Assembly: GCA_963771505.1 (NCBI GenBank)
Contig: CAVYTO010000002.1
Coordinates: forward strand, 248,001-312,000
Source: JAJPHW01 sp963771505
GTDB taxonomy: Bacteria > Acidobacteriota > Terriglobia > Terriglobales > Acidobacteriaceae
DNA: 64,000 bases
Reading direction: 5' to 3'
Made by a program: the position numbers and the translations under genes. Shown here in pieces: positions 16,601 through 26,670 of the stretch (positions within the stretch are counted from its first letter, which is position 1; the number at the start of each line of letters is the position of its first letter). The notes beneath the pieces were generated by a model. It did no database searches. It was given only the letters and a program-made list of their open reading frames with translations, and had not been told where the DNA came from.

Positions 16601-18622
16601 ATGACTCACCGGAATCCATCCCGTTACCGCTGTGTGCACGAACTGTTTGAGGCGCAGGCGGAGCAACGTCCGCAAGCGGTCGCGTTGCGTCTTCGCGGGC
16701 AGACGATGACTTACGCCGAACTCGACGATTGCGCCAATGCGATTGCCGGACGTCTTCTTAGGTTAGGTCTCGGGGCCGACGTTCTGGTAGGCGTCATGAT
16801 GGAGCGCTCTTTTGAAATGATCGCCGCGCTTTTGGGCATCCTGAAAGCGGGAGCGGCGTTCGTACCGCTCGATCCGGCCGATCCATACGAGAGATTGCGG
16901 TTTCTGATAAACGACACGGGCATGAAGGTCTTGCTGACGCATGCAGCTACCTCGGACCGGGCGGCGAAGCTGGATGTGAAACATGCGATCTTGCTCGATG
17001 CAGCCCCCGCAAACAGGGAATCAATCCCGAAAGGGACAGCTGATCGCGTTCATTTCTCGAGCGAGAGCCTTGCGAGCATTATGTACACATCAGGCACGAC
17101 GGGAAAGCCCAAGGGCGTGATGGTGCCGCATCGCGCAATTGCGCGGCTGGTTACTCCTGAGAACCGCAGCGACGGCGCGCATTTTATGGAGATGAGCGAG
17201 GACCACACTTTCCTGCAACTAGCGCCCCTCAGCTTCGACGCTTCGACGCTCGAGATATGGGCGCCGCTGGCAAATGGTGGAGCGCTGGCGCTGATGCCGC
17301 CGGGTACCGCGTCGCTAGAAGCGATTGGCGAGGAAATCCGCGCATCGGGTGTGACCGCAATATGGTTGACTGCCGGGCTGTTCAACCTGATGGTGGAACA
17401 ACGACTGGAAGACTTGCGGCCGTTGCAGCAGCTGCTCGTTGGCGGCGATGTGCTCTCACCCTGGCATGTCAAGCGTGCTTTCGATACCTTACGCGGCACC
17501 CGTCTGATCAATGGTTACGGGCCAACAGAAAATACCACCTTCACCTGCTGCCACACCATTGTCCGCGAAGATACGCTTGGGCCGACGATACCGATTGGGA
17601 TGCCCATTCACGGGACCCAGGTTTTTGTAGTGGATGCAGCCGGAAGCGAAATTCCTGTCGGAGGCGAAGGCGAACTTTGTGTTGCAGGCGATGGCCTCGC
17701 GCTCGGCTACTGGAATCGGCCGGAGCTGACGTCGGAAAAATTTGTCTTGAGCCCTCTGGTTAATGGTGCGCGGATTTACCGGACCGGCGACCGGGCACGG
17801 CATCGTGCCGATGGCGCGTTGGAATTTCTAGGCAGGACGGATCAGCAGGTAAAGATCAGCGGGCACCGAATTGAGCTGGGCGAAATCGAATCGGCACTAT
17901 TATCGCATCCATCGGTCCACTCGGCGGCGGTGATTGCAGTCCCGCCTTCAGCATCGAAAGGCGACCCGAACGGCGATCCAAACAAAGCCGCGCATCGGGA
18001 AAAGTGGCTGACCGCCTTTGTGGTGGCTCAACAAAAAGAATGCATCCCCGAAAGCTTGCGTGAACATCTCCGCAGCCAGTTGCCGCCCTACATGGTGCCG
18101 GCAGCATTCGAATTCGTGCCGGTGTTGCCGCTCACCGCGAACGGGAAGCTGGACCGGGTGGCTTTGGCTGAGTTGCTCGCATCCGCTGACGGCGAAACTA
18201 CGGCGTATGTTCCAGCCGCGCCAGAACCTGCACGCGACCTGGATAATGTCGCCGGGCGCGTGGCTAAAATCTGGCAACGCATGTTGGGGGTTACGGCGGT
18301 GAGCCTCGACACGAATTTTTTTGACGCGGGCGGCGATTCGCTGCAACTGTTGGCCGTGCATGCTGAACTGGAAAAAGAGTTCGGAAAACGGCTCAGCGTG
18401 ACCGATCTGTTCGAACTCACCACAGTTCGTGTCTTGGCGGAAAAACTTTCCGGCGATGAATCTAATCGTGATTCCCTGCAAAACGAAAAGACGCAGGACC
18501 GAACGCAGGAAAGAGCGCGGGCGCAACGAGCGGCCTGGCAAGCGGCTGGAGTCGCGTCCGGGAAGAAGCCTCACGGATATGGCCGAGACCCGCAACGCGA
18601 GTCCGCCAAAAAAACCCGCTAG
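16601..18622 (+). CDS. NRPS adenylation-thiolation protein (A-T), valine-like code
   Basis: 673 residues from ATG 16601; the frame stays open upstream to 16271 but that part overlaps the MBL gene. A domain about 10-500: YTSGTTGKPKG (A3), NGYGPTEN (A5), YRTGDRARH (A7) and NGKLDR (A10). Carrier domain: DAGGDSLQL with the phosphopantetheine Ser580. The last 60 residues are a charged Arg/Gln/Glu tail, possibly a docking segment. My hand alignment to the PheA pocket gives D-A-L-W-L-G-G-T-F-K, close to the classic valine code D-A-F-W-I-G-G-T-F-K. There is no condensation domain, so it should load a starter or feed a carrier in trans. The next synthase starts 31 nt downstream. Confidence 0.9.
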   Translation: MTHRNPSRYRCVHELFEAQAEQRPQAVALRLRGQTMTYAELDDCANAIAGRLLRLGLGADVLVGVMMERSFEMIAALLGILKAGAAFVPLDPADPYERLRFLINDTGMKVLLTHAATSDRAAKLDVKHAILLDAAPANRESIPKGTADRVHFSSESLASIMYTSGTTGKPKGVMVPHRAIARLVTPENRSDGAHFMEMSEDHTFLQLAPLSFDASTLEIWAPLANGGALALMPPGTASLEAIGEEIRASGVTAIWLTAGLFNLMVEQRLEDLRPLQQLLVGGDVLSPWHVKRAFDTLRGTRLINGYGPTENTTFTCCHTIVREDTLGPTIPIGMPIHGTQVFVVDAAGSEIPVGGEGELCVAGDGLALGYWNRPELTSEKFVLSPLVNGARIYRTGDRARHRADGALEFLGRTDQQVKISGHRIELGEIESALLSHPSVHSAAVIAVPPSASKGDPNGDPNKAAHREKWLTAFVVAQQKECIPESLREHLRSQLPPYMVPAAFEFVPVLPLTANGKLDRVALAELLASADGETTAYVPAAPEPARDLDNVAGRVAKIWQRMLGVTAVSLDTNFFDAGGDSLQLLAVHAELEKEFGKRLSVTDLFELTTVRVLAEKLSGDESNRDSLQNEKTQDRTQERARAQRAAWQAAGVASGKKPHGYGRDPQRESAKKTR

Positions 18623-18652
18623 ATTTATTTCGCCAACCGCAAAACATTTCCC

Positions 18653-21600
18653 ATGCCTGAATCTTCAAACCTAAGCGGAACGATTGCCGTGGTCGGCCTG
18701 GCCGGGCGCTGGCCGGGGGCGCGCAATCCGCGAGAATTTTGGCGGAATCTTGCCGCCGGCGTCGAATCGATTTCGCAGCTAACGGTCGGCGACCTCGAAG
18801 CGGGCGATGCCGAGCTCTGGTCGCGTCCCGACTTTGTCAAAGCCCGCGGCGTTCTTGCCGACGCCGACATGTTTGACGCCGAGTTTTGGGCAATGTATCC
18901 GCGAGAAGCGGAGATCACCGACCCGCAGCACCGGATATTCATGGAATGCGCGTGGGAAGCGCTCGAAGATGCGGGCTGCGATTCCCGGCGCTATCCGGGT
19001 GCGGTCGCTGTATTTGCCGGATGCAGCATGAATACTTACTTTCTCGGCAACCTGTGCAGCGACCGCGACTTTGCCGAAGAATTTGCCCGCACCTATCAGG
19101 TGGGGTCGTACCCCGCGCTGGTGGGCAACCACATCGATTTCCTGGCCACCCGCGTGGCCTACAAACTCAACCTGCGCGGACCGGCGATTACCGTGCAGTG
19201 CGGGTGCTCGACCTCGCTGGTCGCGATCGCGCAGGCATGTCAAAGCCTGATGGGTTTCCAGGCGGACGCGGCGCTCGCGGGCGGAGTTTCGATCAGCTTT
19301 CCCCAGAAACGCGGATATCTTTATCAAGCAGAAGGCATGGCGTCGCCGGACGGCCATTGCCGCCCGTTTGACGAAAAAGCGCAAGGGACGGTGTTTGGCA
19401 GCGGCGCGGCAGTTGTCCTGCTAAAGCGAATGGACGACGCGCTGGCCGCAGGCGACCATATCTACGCGTCGATTCGCGGCTTTGCCTTAAATAATGACGG
19501 CGCGGCAAAAGTGGGATTTGCCGCGCCCGGAGTCGAAGGCCAGGCGGAAGTGATTGCGATGGCGCAGGCGATGGCCGACGTTTCTCCGGCGTCGATCGGC
19601 TACCTCGAAGCGCACGGCACAGCGACGCCCTTGGGCGATCCCATCGAGATTGCGGCCGCAACGCGGGCTTTCCGTTCGGGGACTTCCGCGAAAGCATTTT
19701 GCGCGTTGGGCACAGCCAAGTCGAATGTCGGCCACCTCGACGTTGCCGCCGGAGCGACGGGCTTGATTAAGACGGTGCTTTCGCTTGAACACGAACAACT
19801 GCCACCGACGCTCCACTTCAAGCGGGCCAACCCGAAACTCGATCTTGAGAACAGTCCTTTTTATGTGAATTCCACGCTTTCGGACTGGAAGCGATCTGCG
19901 GCCAGGGAGCCGCGCCGCGCTGGAGTGAGCGCATTTGGCGTGGGCGGAACGAATGCGCATGTCGTTCTTGAGGAAGCGCCAGCCATAGAACCGAGCACGA
20001 TCTTGCGCGTCGAACAGTTGCTGGTCGTTTCGGCGAGGACGCAGTCCGCCGTCGATACCGCGTGTGCCAATCTGGCAGAGCGGCTCGAAAACGAGCCCAG
20101 CCTTAAGCTCGCCGACGTAGCCCACACCCTCCAAACGGGCAGGCGCGAATTCGCGCAACGGCGTTACCTCGTGGCGAAAAGCGCAAGCGAGGCGATCGCG
20201 CAGCTGCGTGAATCCGGCCAATCGGTGAAAGCTGCCGATAAGATGCCGGTGGTTTTCATGTTTCCCGGGCAGGGCTCGCAGTATCCGGGCATGGGTGGCG
20301 GACTGTACGAGGCGGAAAGTGAATACCGCCGCTGGGTGGATGAGTGCTGCACGCTCTTGCAACCTCATTTGCATATCGATCTGCGGGAAATACTTTATCC
20401 CGCTGATGCGACCAGCGCTGCCGCGACGGAAAAACTGAAATCGACTGAATTTGCGCAGTCGGCTATCTTTGTCACCGAATTTGCGCTGGCGAAATTGTGG
20501 ATGAGTTGGGGCATCCTGCCCGGCGCGATGATCGGGCACAGCGTAGGTGAATTCGTGGCCGCGTGCCTGGCAGGAGTGTTCTCGCTGCCCGACGCACTGC
20601 GACTGGTCGCCGAGCGTGGTCGCCTGATGCAGGGAGTTCCGCCCGGCGTGATGCTGGCAGTGCGGATGCCGGAAGCAGACCTTCGTTCGCAGCTGGGTTC
20701 TGAGGTTTCAATTGCCGCGGTGAATTCGCCCAGCTTGTGCGTGGCCTCAGGACCAGCCGCTGAAATTGCGCAATTGGAAGCGGCGCTCACGAAACAGGGG
20801 ATTATTTCCCGCCGTTTGCATACGTCTCACGCATTTCATTCGGCGATGATGGATCCGGTGCTCGGTGCGTTTGGCGCTGTGGTCAAGACCGTGGCTTTGC
20901 GTCCGCCAGCGATTCCGTATGTTTCCTGCGTGAGTGGTGATTGGATCACGAACGCGCAAGCGACCGATCCTACCTACTGGACGACACATCTGCGGGAAAC
21001 GGTCAGGTTTGCCGACGGCGTCGCAGCGCTTGGCCGACTTGAGCGGGCGGCTCTCCTCGAATGCGGTCCCGGCAATACGCTGTGCGCGCTTGCCATGCAG
21101 CATCCGTCGGCCCAAGGCCAAACTGCGATACCGTCATTCGTGGTGAATCCGAAAGAAGTGAATTCGCAGGAGAGGGAATTGCCGTCGATGCTCGGGGCTT
21201 TGGGTAGCTTGTGGACGCACGGCGCCGATCCCGACTGGGCGGCCTTTCACGCAGGCGAGAGGCTCCAGAGAGTCTCGTTGCCGACCTATCCTTTTGAGCG
21301 CAAACGCTATTTCGTAGAGCCGAAAAAAATGGCTCATGCTTCTGCGGCGCCATCAATGGAAAAAGCTGCTCCCGTGCAGGCGTCCCCGGAAAACGCTGGC
21401 AACAATCAACAGGACATCCTTATGACAATTCCAGTTTCGAGCGAAGCTTCCGAGAGTCGCCAAACGCGCCTACAGCGCGAACTGGCCCAAATGTTTCAGG
21501 ATTTGTCGGGTATTGACGCCTCCCGCATCGAGCCGGACGCGAGCTTTCTCGAACTCGGATTCGACTCGCTCTTTTTGACCCAGGCGGCGCAGCAAGTGCA

Positions 21601-24600
21601 AACGAAATTCGGGGTGAAGGTGACGTTCCGCCAATTGCTCGATCGGCAATCGAGCTTGCGCGCGCTGGCCGCATTCCTCGACGAGAAGATGCCCGCCGCG
21701 CCGGAACCTGCAAGCGCACCTACACTTTCCGCTTCGCCATCGACATCCACGTCCAACCTCGCGATTCCTTCAAGCTCAGGTGAAGTCGAGTCCCTGATGA
21801 AAGCCCAGTTGAGCGCGTTGACCGAATTGATGCAGCGGCAGTTGGCCGTGCTGCAAGCCGGAGGCAGCGTTGCGGCGACGCCGGCTGGGTCGTCCGGCAC
21901 ATCTCTACCGTCTGTTCCTGCTGTACCAGCTGCAAACGAAAAGGGCGAACCGAAAGCCTTCGGCCCCTACAAGCCCCTCAGCAAAGGTCCGACTGGAGGC
22001 CTGACTGCGGCGCAGGAGCGTCACATCACGGAGCTGGTGAGACGCTACACGCAGAAGACACCGAAATCGAAAGCGCTCACCGAGAAGTATCGCAAGGTGA
22101 TGGCCGATCCACGCGTCGTTGCCGGGTTCCGGGCCCAGTGGAAGGAGATGGTGTATCCGCTGGTGACCGAGCGTTCCGAAGGCTCGAAGCTTTTTGACGT
22201 GGACGGCAACGAGTATATCGACATCCTCAACGGATACGGCCCTACAGTATTCGGCCACAAGCCGAAATTCGTGACCGACGCCGTGACCAAGCAACTTGAA
22301 CACGGATTCGAGATTGGCCCCATGTCGCCCTTGGCCGGGCAGGTGGCGGAACTGGTTTCTGAACTAACCGGCATGGAGCGGGTGGCGTTCACGAACACCG
22401 GCTCGGAAGCTGTGCTGTGCGCGATGCGCGTGGCGCGGACGGCGACCGGGCGCAACAAGATTGTCATGTTTACCGGGGACTACCACGGCATGTTTGACGA
22501 GGTGCTGATTCGCGGCATCCGGCGGCCCGGAGAAGCGCCGCACTCGATGCCGATCGCTCCCGGCATACCGCCCGAAGCTGCGAAAAATATCGTAGTGCTC
22601 GATTACGGAACGGCGGAATCGCTCGAATACATCCGGGCGCACGCGAGCGAATTTGCCGCGGTCATGGTTGAACCGGTACAGAGCCGGCATCCGAACCTAC
22701 AGCCGCGTGAATTCTTGCAGGAACTGCGCAAGATCACGGAAGCGGCCGGTACGGCTTTCATTTTCGATGAGGTGGTCACCGGGTTCCGCACGCATCCGGG
22801 CGGTGCGCAGGCCTTATTCGGCATTCGCGCGGACATGGCAACCTACGGAAAAGTGATTGGCGGAGGCTTGCCGATCGGGCTTCTAACCGGCAGCGCGAAG
22901 TTCATGGACACGCTCGATGGCGGCGCGTGGCAATATGGCGACGATTCATTTCCCGAGGTTGGGGTCACGTTTTTTGCCGGAACCTTTGTCCGTCACCCGC
23001 TGGCTCTGGCCGCGACGCAGTCGGTGCTGCTGCACCTGAAGGAGCAAGGTCCGCAATTGCAGCAACGGCTGAACGCGAAAACAGCGGGGATGGTAGCGCG
23101 GCTCAATGCGTTTCTGACGGATCAGGCAGTGCCGCTCACGGTCGAGAACTTTGCCAGCGTCTTTTATTTCAGCTTTCCCGCCGACATGAGGTTTGGAACG
23201 CTCTTCTATTACCACATGCGGTCGCGCGGCGTTCACATCCAAGAAGGCTTTCCGTGTTTCCTGACGACGGCGCACACGGATGCGGACATTGACCGCGTAG
23301 TGAAAGCTTTCGAGGAAAGCTTTTTAGCTTTACTCGCCGACGGAATGTTGCCGATCACTCGTGCCACGGCATCTGCGGTGGCAGCGGACGCGTCTGGTGG
23401 CGGCGTACCTAAAGCCCTCTCGAACCCCAATTTTGTTCAAGAAGCGCCCTTGACCGAAGCCCAGCTGGAAATCTGGCTGGCTGCGCAATCGAGCGATGAA
23501 GCTTCCTGCGCCTACAACGAATCGTTGACCTTGCGCCTGCGCGGGCCATTGAATCGGAGCGCCCTGCGATCGTCATTGCAACAACTGGTCGACCGCCACG
23601 ATGCGTTGCGAGCGCGATTCACGCCGACGGGCGACGGCCAGAGGTTTGCGCCGAAAGAAATCATCCAGGTTCCGGAAATCGATCTCAGCGGCTTTTCTTC
23701 GGAAGATCAAGCTGCACGCCTCAAGGAGATCAAGGCGACCGAGGCGAGCACGCCGCTCGATCTGGTCGCGGGCCCGGTTGTCCGCCTCAAACTGGTGCAG
23801 TTGGCGGAAGCGGACCATGCGCTCGTTTTCACCGCGCACCATATCGTGTGCGATGGCTGGTCAACCAACGTTTTGCTCGACGAACTGGCGAAGATTTATT
23901 CTTCCACTAGAGAAGGCCGTCCGGTCAATTTGCCCGCGGCCGCGTCTTTCGCCGATTTTGCCCGCGCGGAAAAGCACAATCCTGTCGACCAATCGAGCGC
24001 TGACCGAAACTATTGGCTAGCGCAGTTTAGAGAAGTGCCCGAACCTCTTGATTTGCCGGCCGACAGGGTGCGAGGTTCGGTACGCTCTTACGCCGGATCC
24101 ACCTACCGCGCGACGATTCCAGCAAATGTGGTCAAGAGCGTAAAGCAGGCCGGGGCGAAGCAGGGAAGCACGCTCTTCGTCACTCTGCTTGCGGCTTTCG
24201 AGACCCTGCTCGCTCGGTTAAGCGGCCAAGCGGAGATCGTGGTCGGAATCCCCGCCGCCAGCCAATCGCTGCTCGAAGGGCAAGCGCTCGTCGGCCATGG
24301 GGTTAATTTTCTTCCAATTCGCGGGCGGGCGGAAGATGGAATGAAGTTTTCGGATTTCCTGGCCGCGCAGAAAAAGTCCGTTCTCGATGCTTACGAGCAT
24401 CAAGGCTATACCTACGGAACACTAGTCCGCGCGCTGGGGCTGCGCCGCGATCCGGCGCGGTTGCCGTTGATGGAAGTGCAATTCAACTTGGAGCGGGTGG
24501 GCCGCGGCATGGAGTTTTCGGGATTAGTCGCGGAAGCCGATCCCAATCCGAAAGCATTTGTGAATTTCGACCTGTTCCTCAATATTGTCGAAACCGATGC

Positions 24601-26650
24601 CGGCCTGACGCTTGATTGCGATTACAACACCGCGCTTTACGACGAATCGACCATCGCGCGCTGGCTGCACCACTACGAAACGCTGCTCTCGGGGATTGCG
24701 TCCGATCCGGGGCAAACTCTCGAGCGGCTGCCGCTATTACGCGAAGAAGAAACACAAAACATAGTTGTCGAGTGGAACCATACGGCAGCAGCGTATCCGG
24801 CGGACCAGACCCTGCACGAACTATTTTCCGCGCAAGCCGCCCGGCGTCCGCACGATGTGGCAGCGGTGTTTGAGGGCGACAAGCTTACCTATCAACAGTT
24901 GAATCAGCGGGCGAATCAACTGGCACACTATCTCGGCAAAAGCGGTGTCGCGGGAAAAGTCGTGGGCCTGGTCATGGAACGGTCACTCGAAACCGTTATC
25001 GCACTCATAGGCGTGCTGAAGGCCGGAGCGGCCTATCTGCCGCTCGATCCCGGATACCCCGAAGAAAGAATCGACTTCATTTTGAATGAGGCCAAGCCGG
25101 CGGTGCTGTTGACACAATCCCATCTGGCGCCGCGGCTGCCGCTGTCTTCGGCTCGAACCCTGTGCCTCGACGCCGACAGCAAGGGCGACTGGCCGCTGAT
25201 GGGAAAGGAAAGCGTCGCCGATCCGGCTACGACAGGCGGCAGCGAAGCGCTCGCGTATGTGATCTACACTTCCGGTTCCACGGGAAATCCGAAAGGCGTT
25301 GAAGTGACGCACCGCTCGCTTGTGAATCTGTTGACGTCGATGGCTCGCGTGCCGGGTATGTCGGAAGCGGACACATTGCTTGCGGTCACGACGCTTTCAT
25401 TCGATATTGCCGGACTCGAATTCTTCCTGCCATTGATCGTCGGCGGAAAGCTCGTGATTGCGACACGGGAAGTGGCTGCGGACCCGGTGCGGCTGCTGGC
25501 GTCGCTTAACGACACGAAGGCGTCAATCATGCAGGCAACGCCGGTGACCTGGCGCATGCTGCTTGAGGCCGGATGGAAGGGCGCCGGCCTGAGAAAGGCA
25601 TTGTGCGGTGGGGAAGCGTTGCCGCAAGATTTGGCCGACCGCTTGTCCCAGTTGCCCCTCGAGTTGTGGAACATGTATGGGCCCACGGAAACGACGATCT
25701 GGTCGGCGACATTCCGCGTGAATAAGGGCCATCGCGTGGCCATTGGTCCGCCGATCGCCAACACCCAATTTTATGTTTTGGACCGGCATCGCAACCCCTT
25801 GCCCGTAGGCGTTCCGGGAGAACTGTGGATCGGCGGCGATGGCGTCGCGCGCGGCTATCACCGGCGACCTGAGCTGACTGCAGAGCGCTTTGTCGCGAAT
25901 CCTTTTCATGCCGATCAGAATTCCAATCGACTCTCCCGGATGTACCGCACGGGAGACCGGGTGCGCTACCTTCCCGATGGAAAGATCGAGTTTTTAGGCC
26001 GATTGGATTTCCAGGTTAAGCTGCGCGGACACCGCATAGAGTTGGGGGAGATCGAGCAGGCCTTGATCGCGCACGATGAAGTTGCCCAGGCAGTGTCAGT
26101 GGTGCGCGAAGACGTGGCGGGCGATCAGCGGCTCGTGGCGTACGTGGTGGCAAAGGATGGCAAGGCGCCTGCGGTGGCCGCGCTGCGGCAATTTATCGCC
26201 CACAAGCTGCCGGACTATATGATACCGAGCGCATTCATTGTGCTCCCGGCTTTCCCTTTGACCGCGAACGGCAAAATCGACCGCCGCAGTCTGCCGAAGC
26301 CGGACGCGAACGCGGCTTCAGCCGCCCGCGAAATTGTGGCGCCGCGCACCGCCCGCGAACGTGAGATGGCGCGCATCTGGCAGGAAGTGTTGAAGCTGGA
26401 CCGCATCGGCGTGCATGACAAACTGCTGGAGTTAGGCGCGGACTCGATCCATATCTTCCAGATCACTGCCCGGGCGCACGATTCCGGGATGCCGATCGCC
26501 GCGAAACATCTGCTGCAATTTCCCACCGTCGCGCTGCTATGTGCTGAGATAGACAAAGCGGCGCCGGGTGACTCGGTCACAGAAACCATCACCATCAATC
26601 CCACCCGGATTCCGAGGGCGGCGCGCGATGCTTACAAGGTGAAGTCCTGA
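18653..26650 (+). CDS. Hybrid PKS-NRPS: KS-AT-ACP-aminotransferase-C-A-T
   Basis: 2665 residues. KS 10-440 (Cys185 in QCGCSTSL, His321 in EAHGTATP, His361 in KSNVGH). AT about 533-860 (FPGQGSQ; GHSVGE, Ser630; HAFH 726-729, which favours malonyl-CoA). ACP about 940-1010 (LGFDS, Ser972). Class III aminotransferase about 1120-1560 (FTNTGSEA; PLP Lys1400 in YGKVIGGG). Condensation about 1593-2040 (HHIVCDG, 1729-1735). Adenylation about 2049-2550 (YTSGSTGNPKG, YGPTET, NGKIDR). Carrier (GADS, Ser2598). The A pocket reads D-I-L-Q-L-G-M-I-W-K by hand alignment, close to a known glycine code. The order matches mycosubtilin MycA without its acyl-ligase front. No KR, DH or ER is present, so the beta-keto group would be transaminated to a beta-amine. 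Confidence 0.95.
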   Translation: MPESSNLSGTIAVVGLAGRWPGARNPREFWRNLAAGVESISQLTVGDLEAGDAELWSRPDFVKARGVLADADMFDAEFWAMYPREAEITDPQHRIFMECAWEALEDAGCDSRRYPGAVAVFAGCSMNTYFLGNLCSDRDFAEEFARTYQVGSYPALVGNHIDFLATRVAYKLNLRGPAITVQCGCSTSLVAIAQACQSLMGFQADAALAGGVSISFPQKRGYLYQAEGMASPDGHCRPFDEKAQGTVFGSGAAVVLLKRMDDALAAGDHIYASIRGFALNNDGAAKVGFAAPGVEGQAEVIAMAQAMADVSPASIGYLEAHGTATPLGDPIEIAAATRAFRSGTSAKAFCALGTAKSNVGHLDVAAGATGLIKTVLSLEHEQLPPTLHFKRANPKLDLENSPFYVNSTLSDWKRSAAREPRRAGVSAFGVGGTNAHVVLEEAPAIEPSTILRVEQLLVVSARTQSAVDTACANLAERLENEPSLKLADVAHTLQTGRREFAQRRYLVAKSASEAIAQLRESGQSVKAADKMPVVFMFPGQGSQYPGMGGGLYEAESEYRRWVDECCTLLQPHLHIDLREILYPADATSAAATEKLKSTEFAQSAIFVTEFALAKLWMSWGILPGAMIGHSVGEFVAACLAGVFSLPDALRLVAERGRLMQGVPPGVMLAVRMPEADLRSQLGSEVSIAAVNSPSLCVASGPAAEIAQLEAALTKQGIISRRLHTSHAFHSAMMDPVLGAFGAVVKTVALRPPAIPYVSCVSGDWITNAQATDPTYWTTHLRETVRFADGVAALGRLERAALLECGPGNTLCALAMQHPSAQGQTAIPSFVVNPKEVNSQERELPSMLGALGSLWTHGADPDWAAFHAGERLQRVSLPTYPFERKRYFVEPKKMAHASAAPSMEKAAPVQASPENAGNNQQDILMTIPVSSEASESRQTRLQRELAQMFQDLSGIDASRIEPDASFLELGFDSLFLTQAAQQVQTKFGVKVTFRQLLDRQSSLRALAAFLDEKMPAAPEPASAPTLSASPSTSTSNLAIPSSSGEVESLMKAQLSALTELMQRQLAVLQAGGSVAATPAGSSGTSLPSVPAVPAANEKGEPKAFGPYKPLSKGPTGGLTAAQERHITELVRRYTQKTPKSKALTEKYRKVMADPRVVAGFRAQWKEMVYPLVTERSEGSKLFDVDGNEYIDILNGYGPTVFGHKPKFVTDAVTKQLEHGFEIGPMSPLAGQVAELVSELTGMERVAFTNTGSEAVLCAMRVARTATGRNKIVMFTGDYHGMFDEVLIRGIRRPGEAPHSMPIAPGIPPEAAKNIVVLDYGTAESLEYIRAHASEFAAVMVEPVQSRHPNLQPREFLQELRKITEAAGTAFIFDEVVTGFRTHPGGAQALFGIRADMATYGKVIGGGLPIGLLTGSAKFMDTLDGGAWQYGDDSFPEVGVTFFAGTFVRHPLALAATQSVLLHLKEQGPQLQQRLNAKTAGMVARLNAFLTDQAVPLTVENFASVFYFSFPADMRFGTLFYYHMRSRGVHIQEGFPCFLTTAHTDADIDRVVKAFEESFLALLADGMLPITRATASAVAADASGGGVPKALSNPNFVQEAPLTEAQLEIWLAAQSSDEASCAYNESLTLRLRGPLNRSALRSSLQQLVDRHDALRARFTPTGDGQRFAPKEIIQVPEIDLSGFSSEDQAARLKEIKATEASTPLDLVAGPVVRLKLVQLAEADHALVFTAHHIVCDGWSTNVLLDELAKIYSSTREGRPVNLPAAASFADFARAEKHNPVDQSSADRNYWLAQFREVPEPLDLPADRVRGSVRSYAGSTYRATIPANVVKSVKQAGAKQGSTLFVTLLAAFETLLARLSGQAEIVVGIPAASQSLLEGQALVGHGVNFLPIRGRAEDGMKFSDFLAAQKKSVLDAYEHQGYTYGTLVRALGLRRDPARLPLMEVQFNLERVGRGMEFSGLVAEADPNPKAFVNFDLFLNIVETDAGLTLDCDYNTALYDESTIARWLHHYETLLSGIASDPGQTLERLPLLREEETQNIVVEWNHTAAAYPADQTLHELFSAQAARRPHDVAAVFEGDKLTYQQLNQRANQLAHYLGKSGVAGKVVGLVMERSLETVIALIGVLKAGAAYLPLDPGYPEERIDFILNEAKPAVLLTQSHLAPRLPLSSARTLCLDADSKGDWPLMGKESVADPATTGGSEALAYVIYTSGSTGNPKGVEVTHRSLVNLLTSMARVPGMSEADTLLAVTTLSFDIAGLEFFLPLIVGGKLVIATREVAADPVRLLASLNDTKASIMQATPVTWRMLLEAGWKGAGLRKALCGGEALPQDLADRLSQLPLELWNMYGPTETTIWSATFRVNKGHRVAIGPPIANTQFYVLDRHRNPLPVGVPGELWIGGDGVARGYHRRPELTAERFVANPFHADQNSNRLSRMYRTGDRVRYLPDGKIEFLGRLDFQVKLRGHRIELGEIEQALIAHDEVAQAVSVVREDVAGDQRLVAYVVAKDGKAPAVAALRQFIAHKLPDYMIPSAFIVLPAFPLTANGKIDRRSLPKPDANAASAAREIVAPRTAREREMARIWQEVLKLDRIGVHDKLLELGADSIHIFQITARAHDSGMPIAAKHLLQFPTVALLCAEIDKAAPGDSVTETITINPTRIPRAARDAYKVKS

Positions 26651-26670
26651 AACAGGCATCGGCTGGCCGG

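Noticed and set aside
19487..20539. Minus-strand ORF (350 codons) inside the PKS gene
   Set aside because: Shadow of the KS/AT coding strand; composition dominated by Arg, no motifs.
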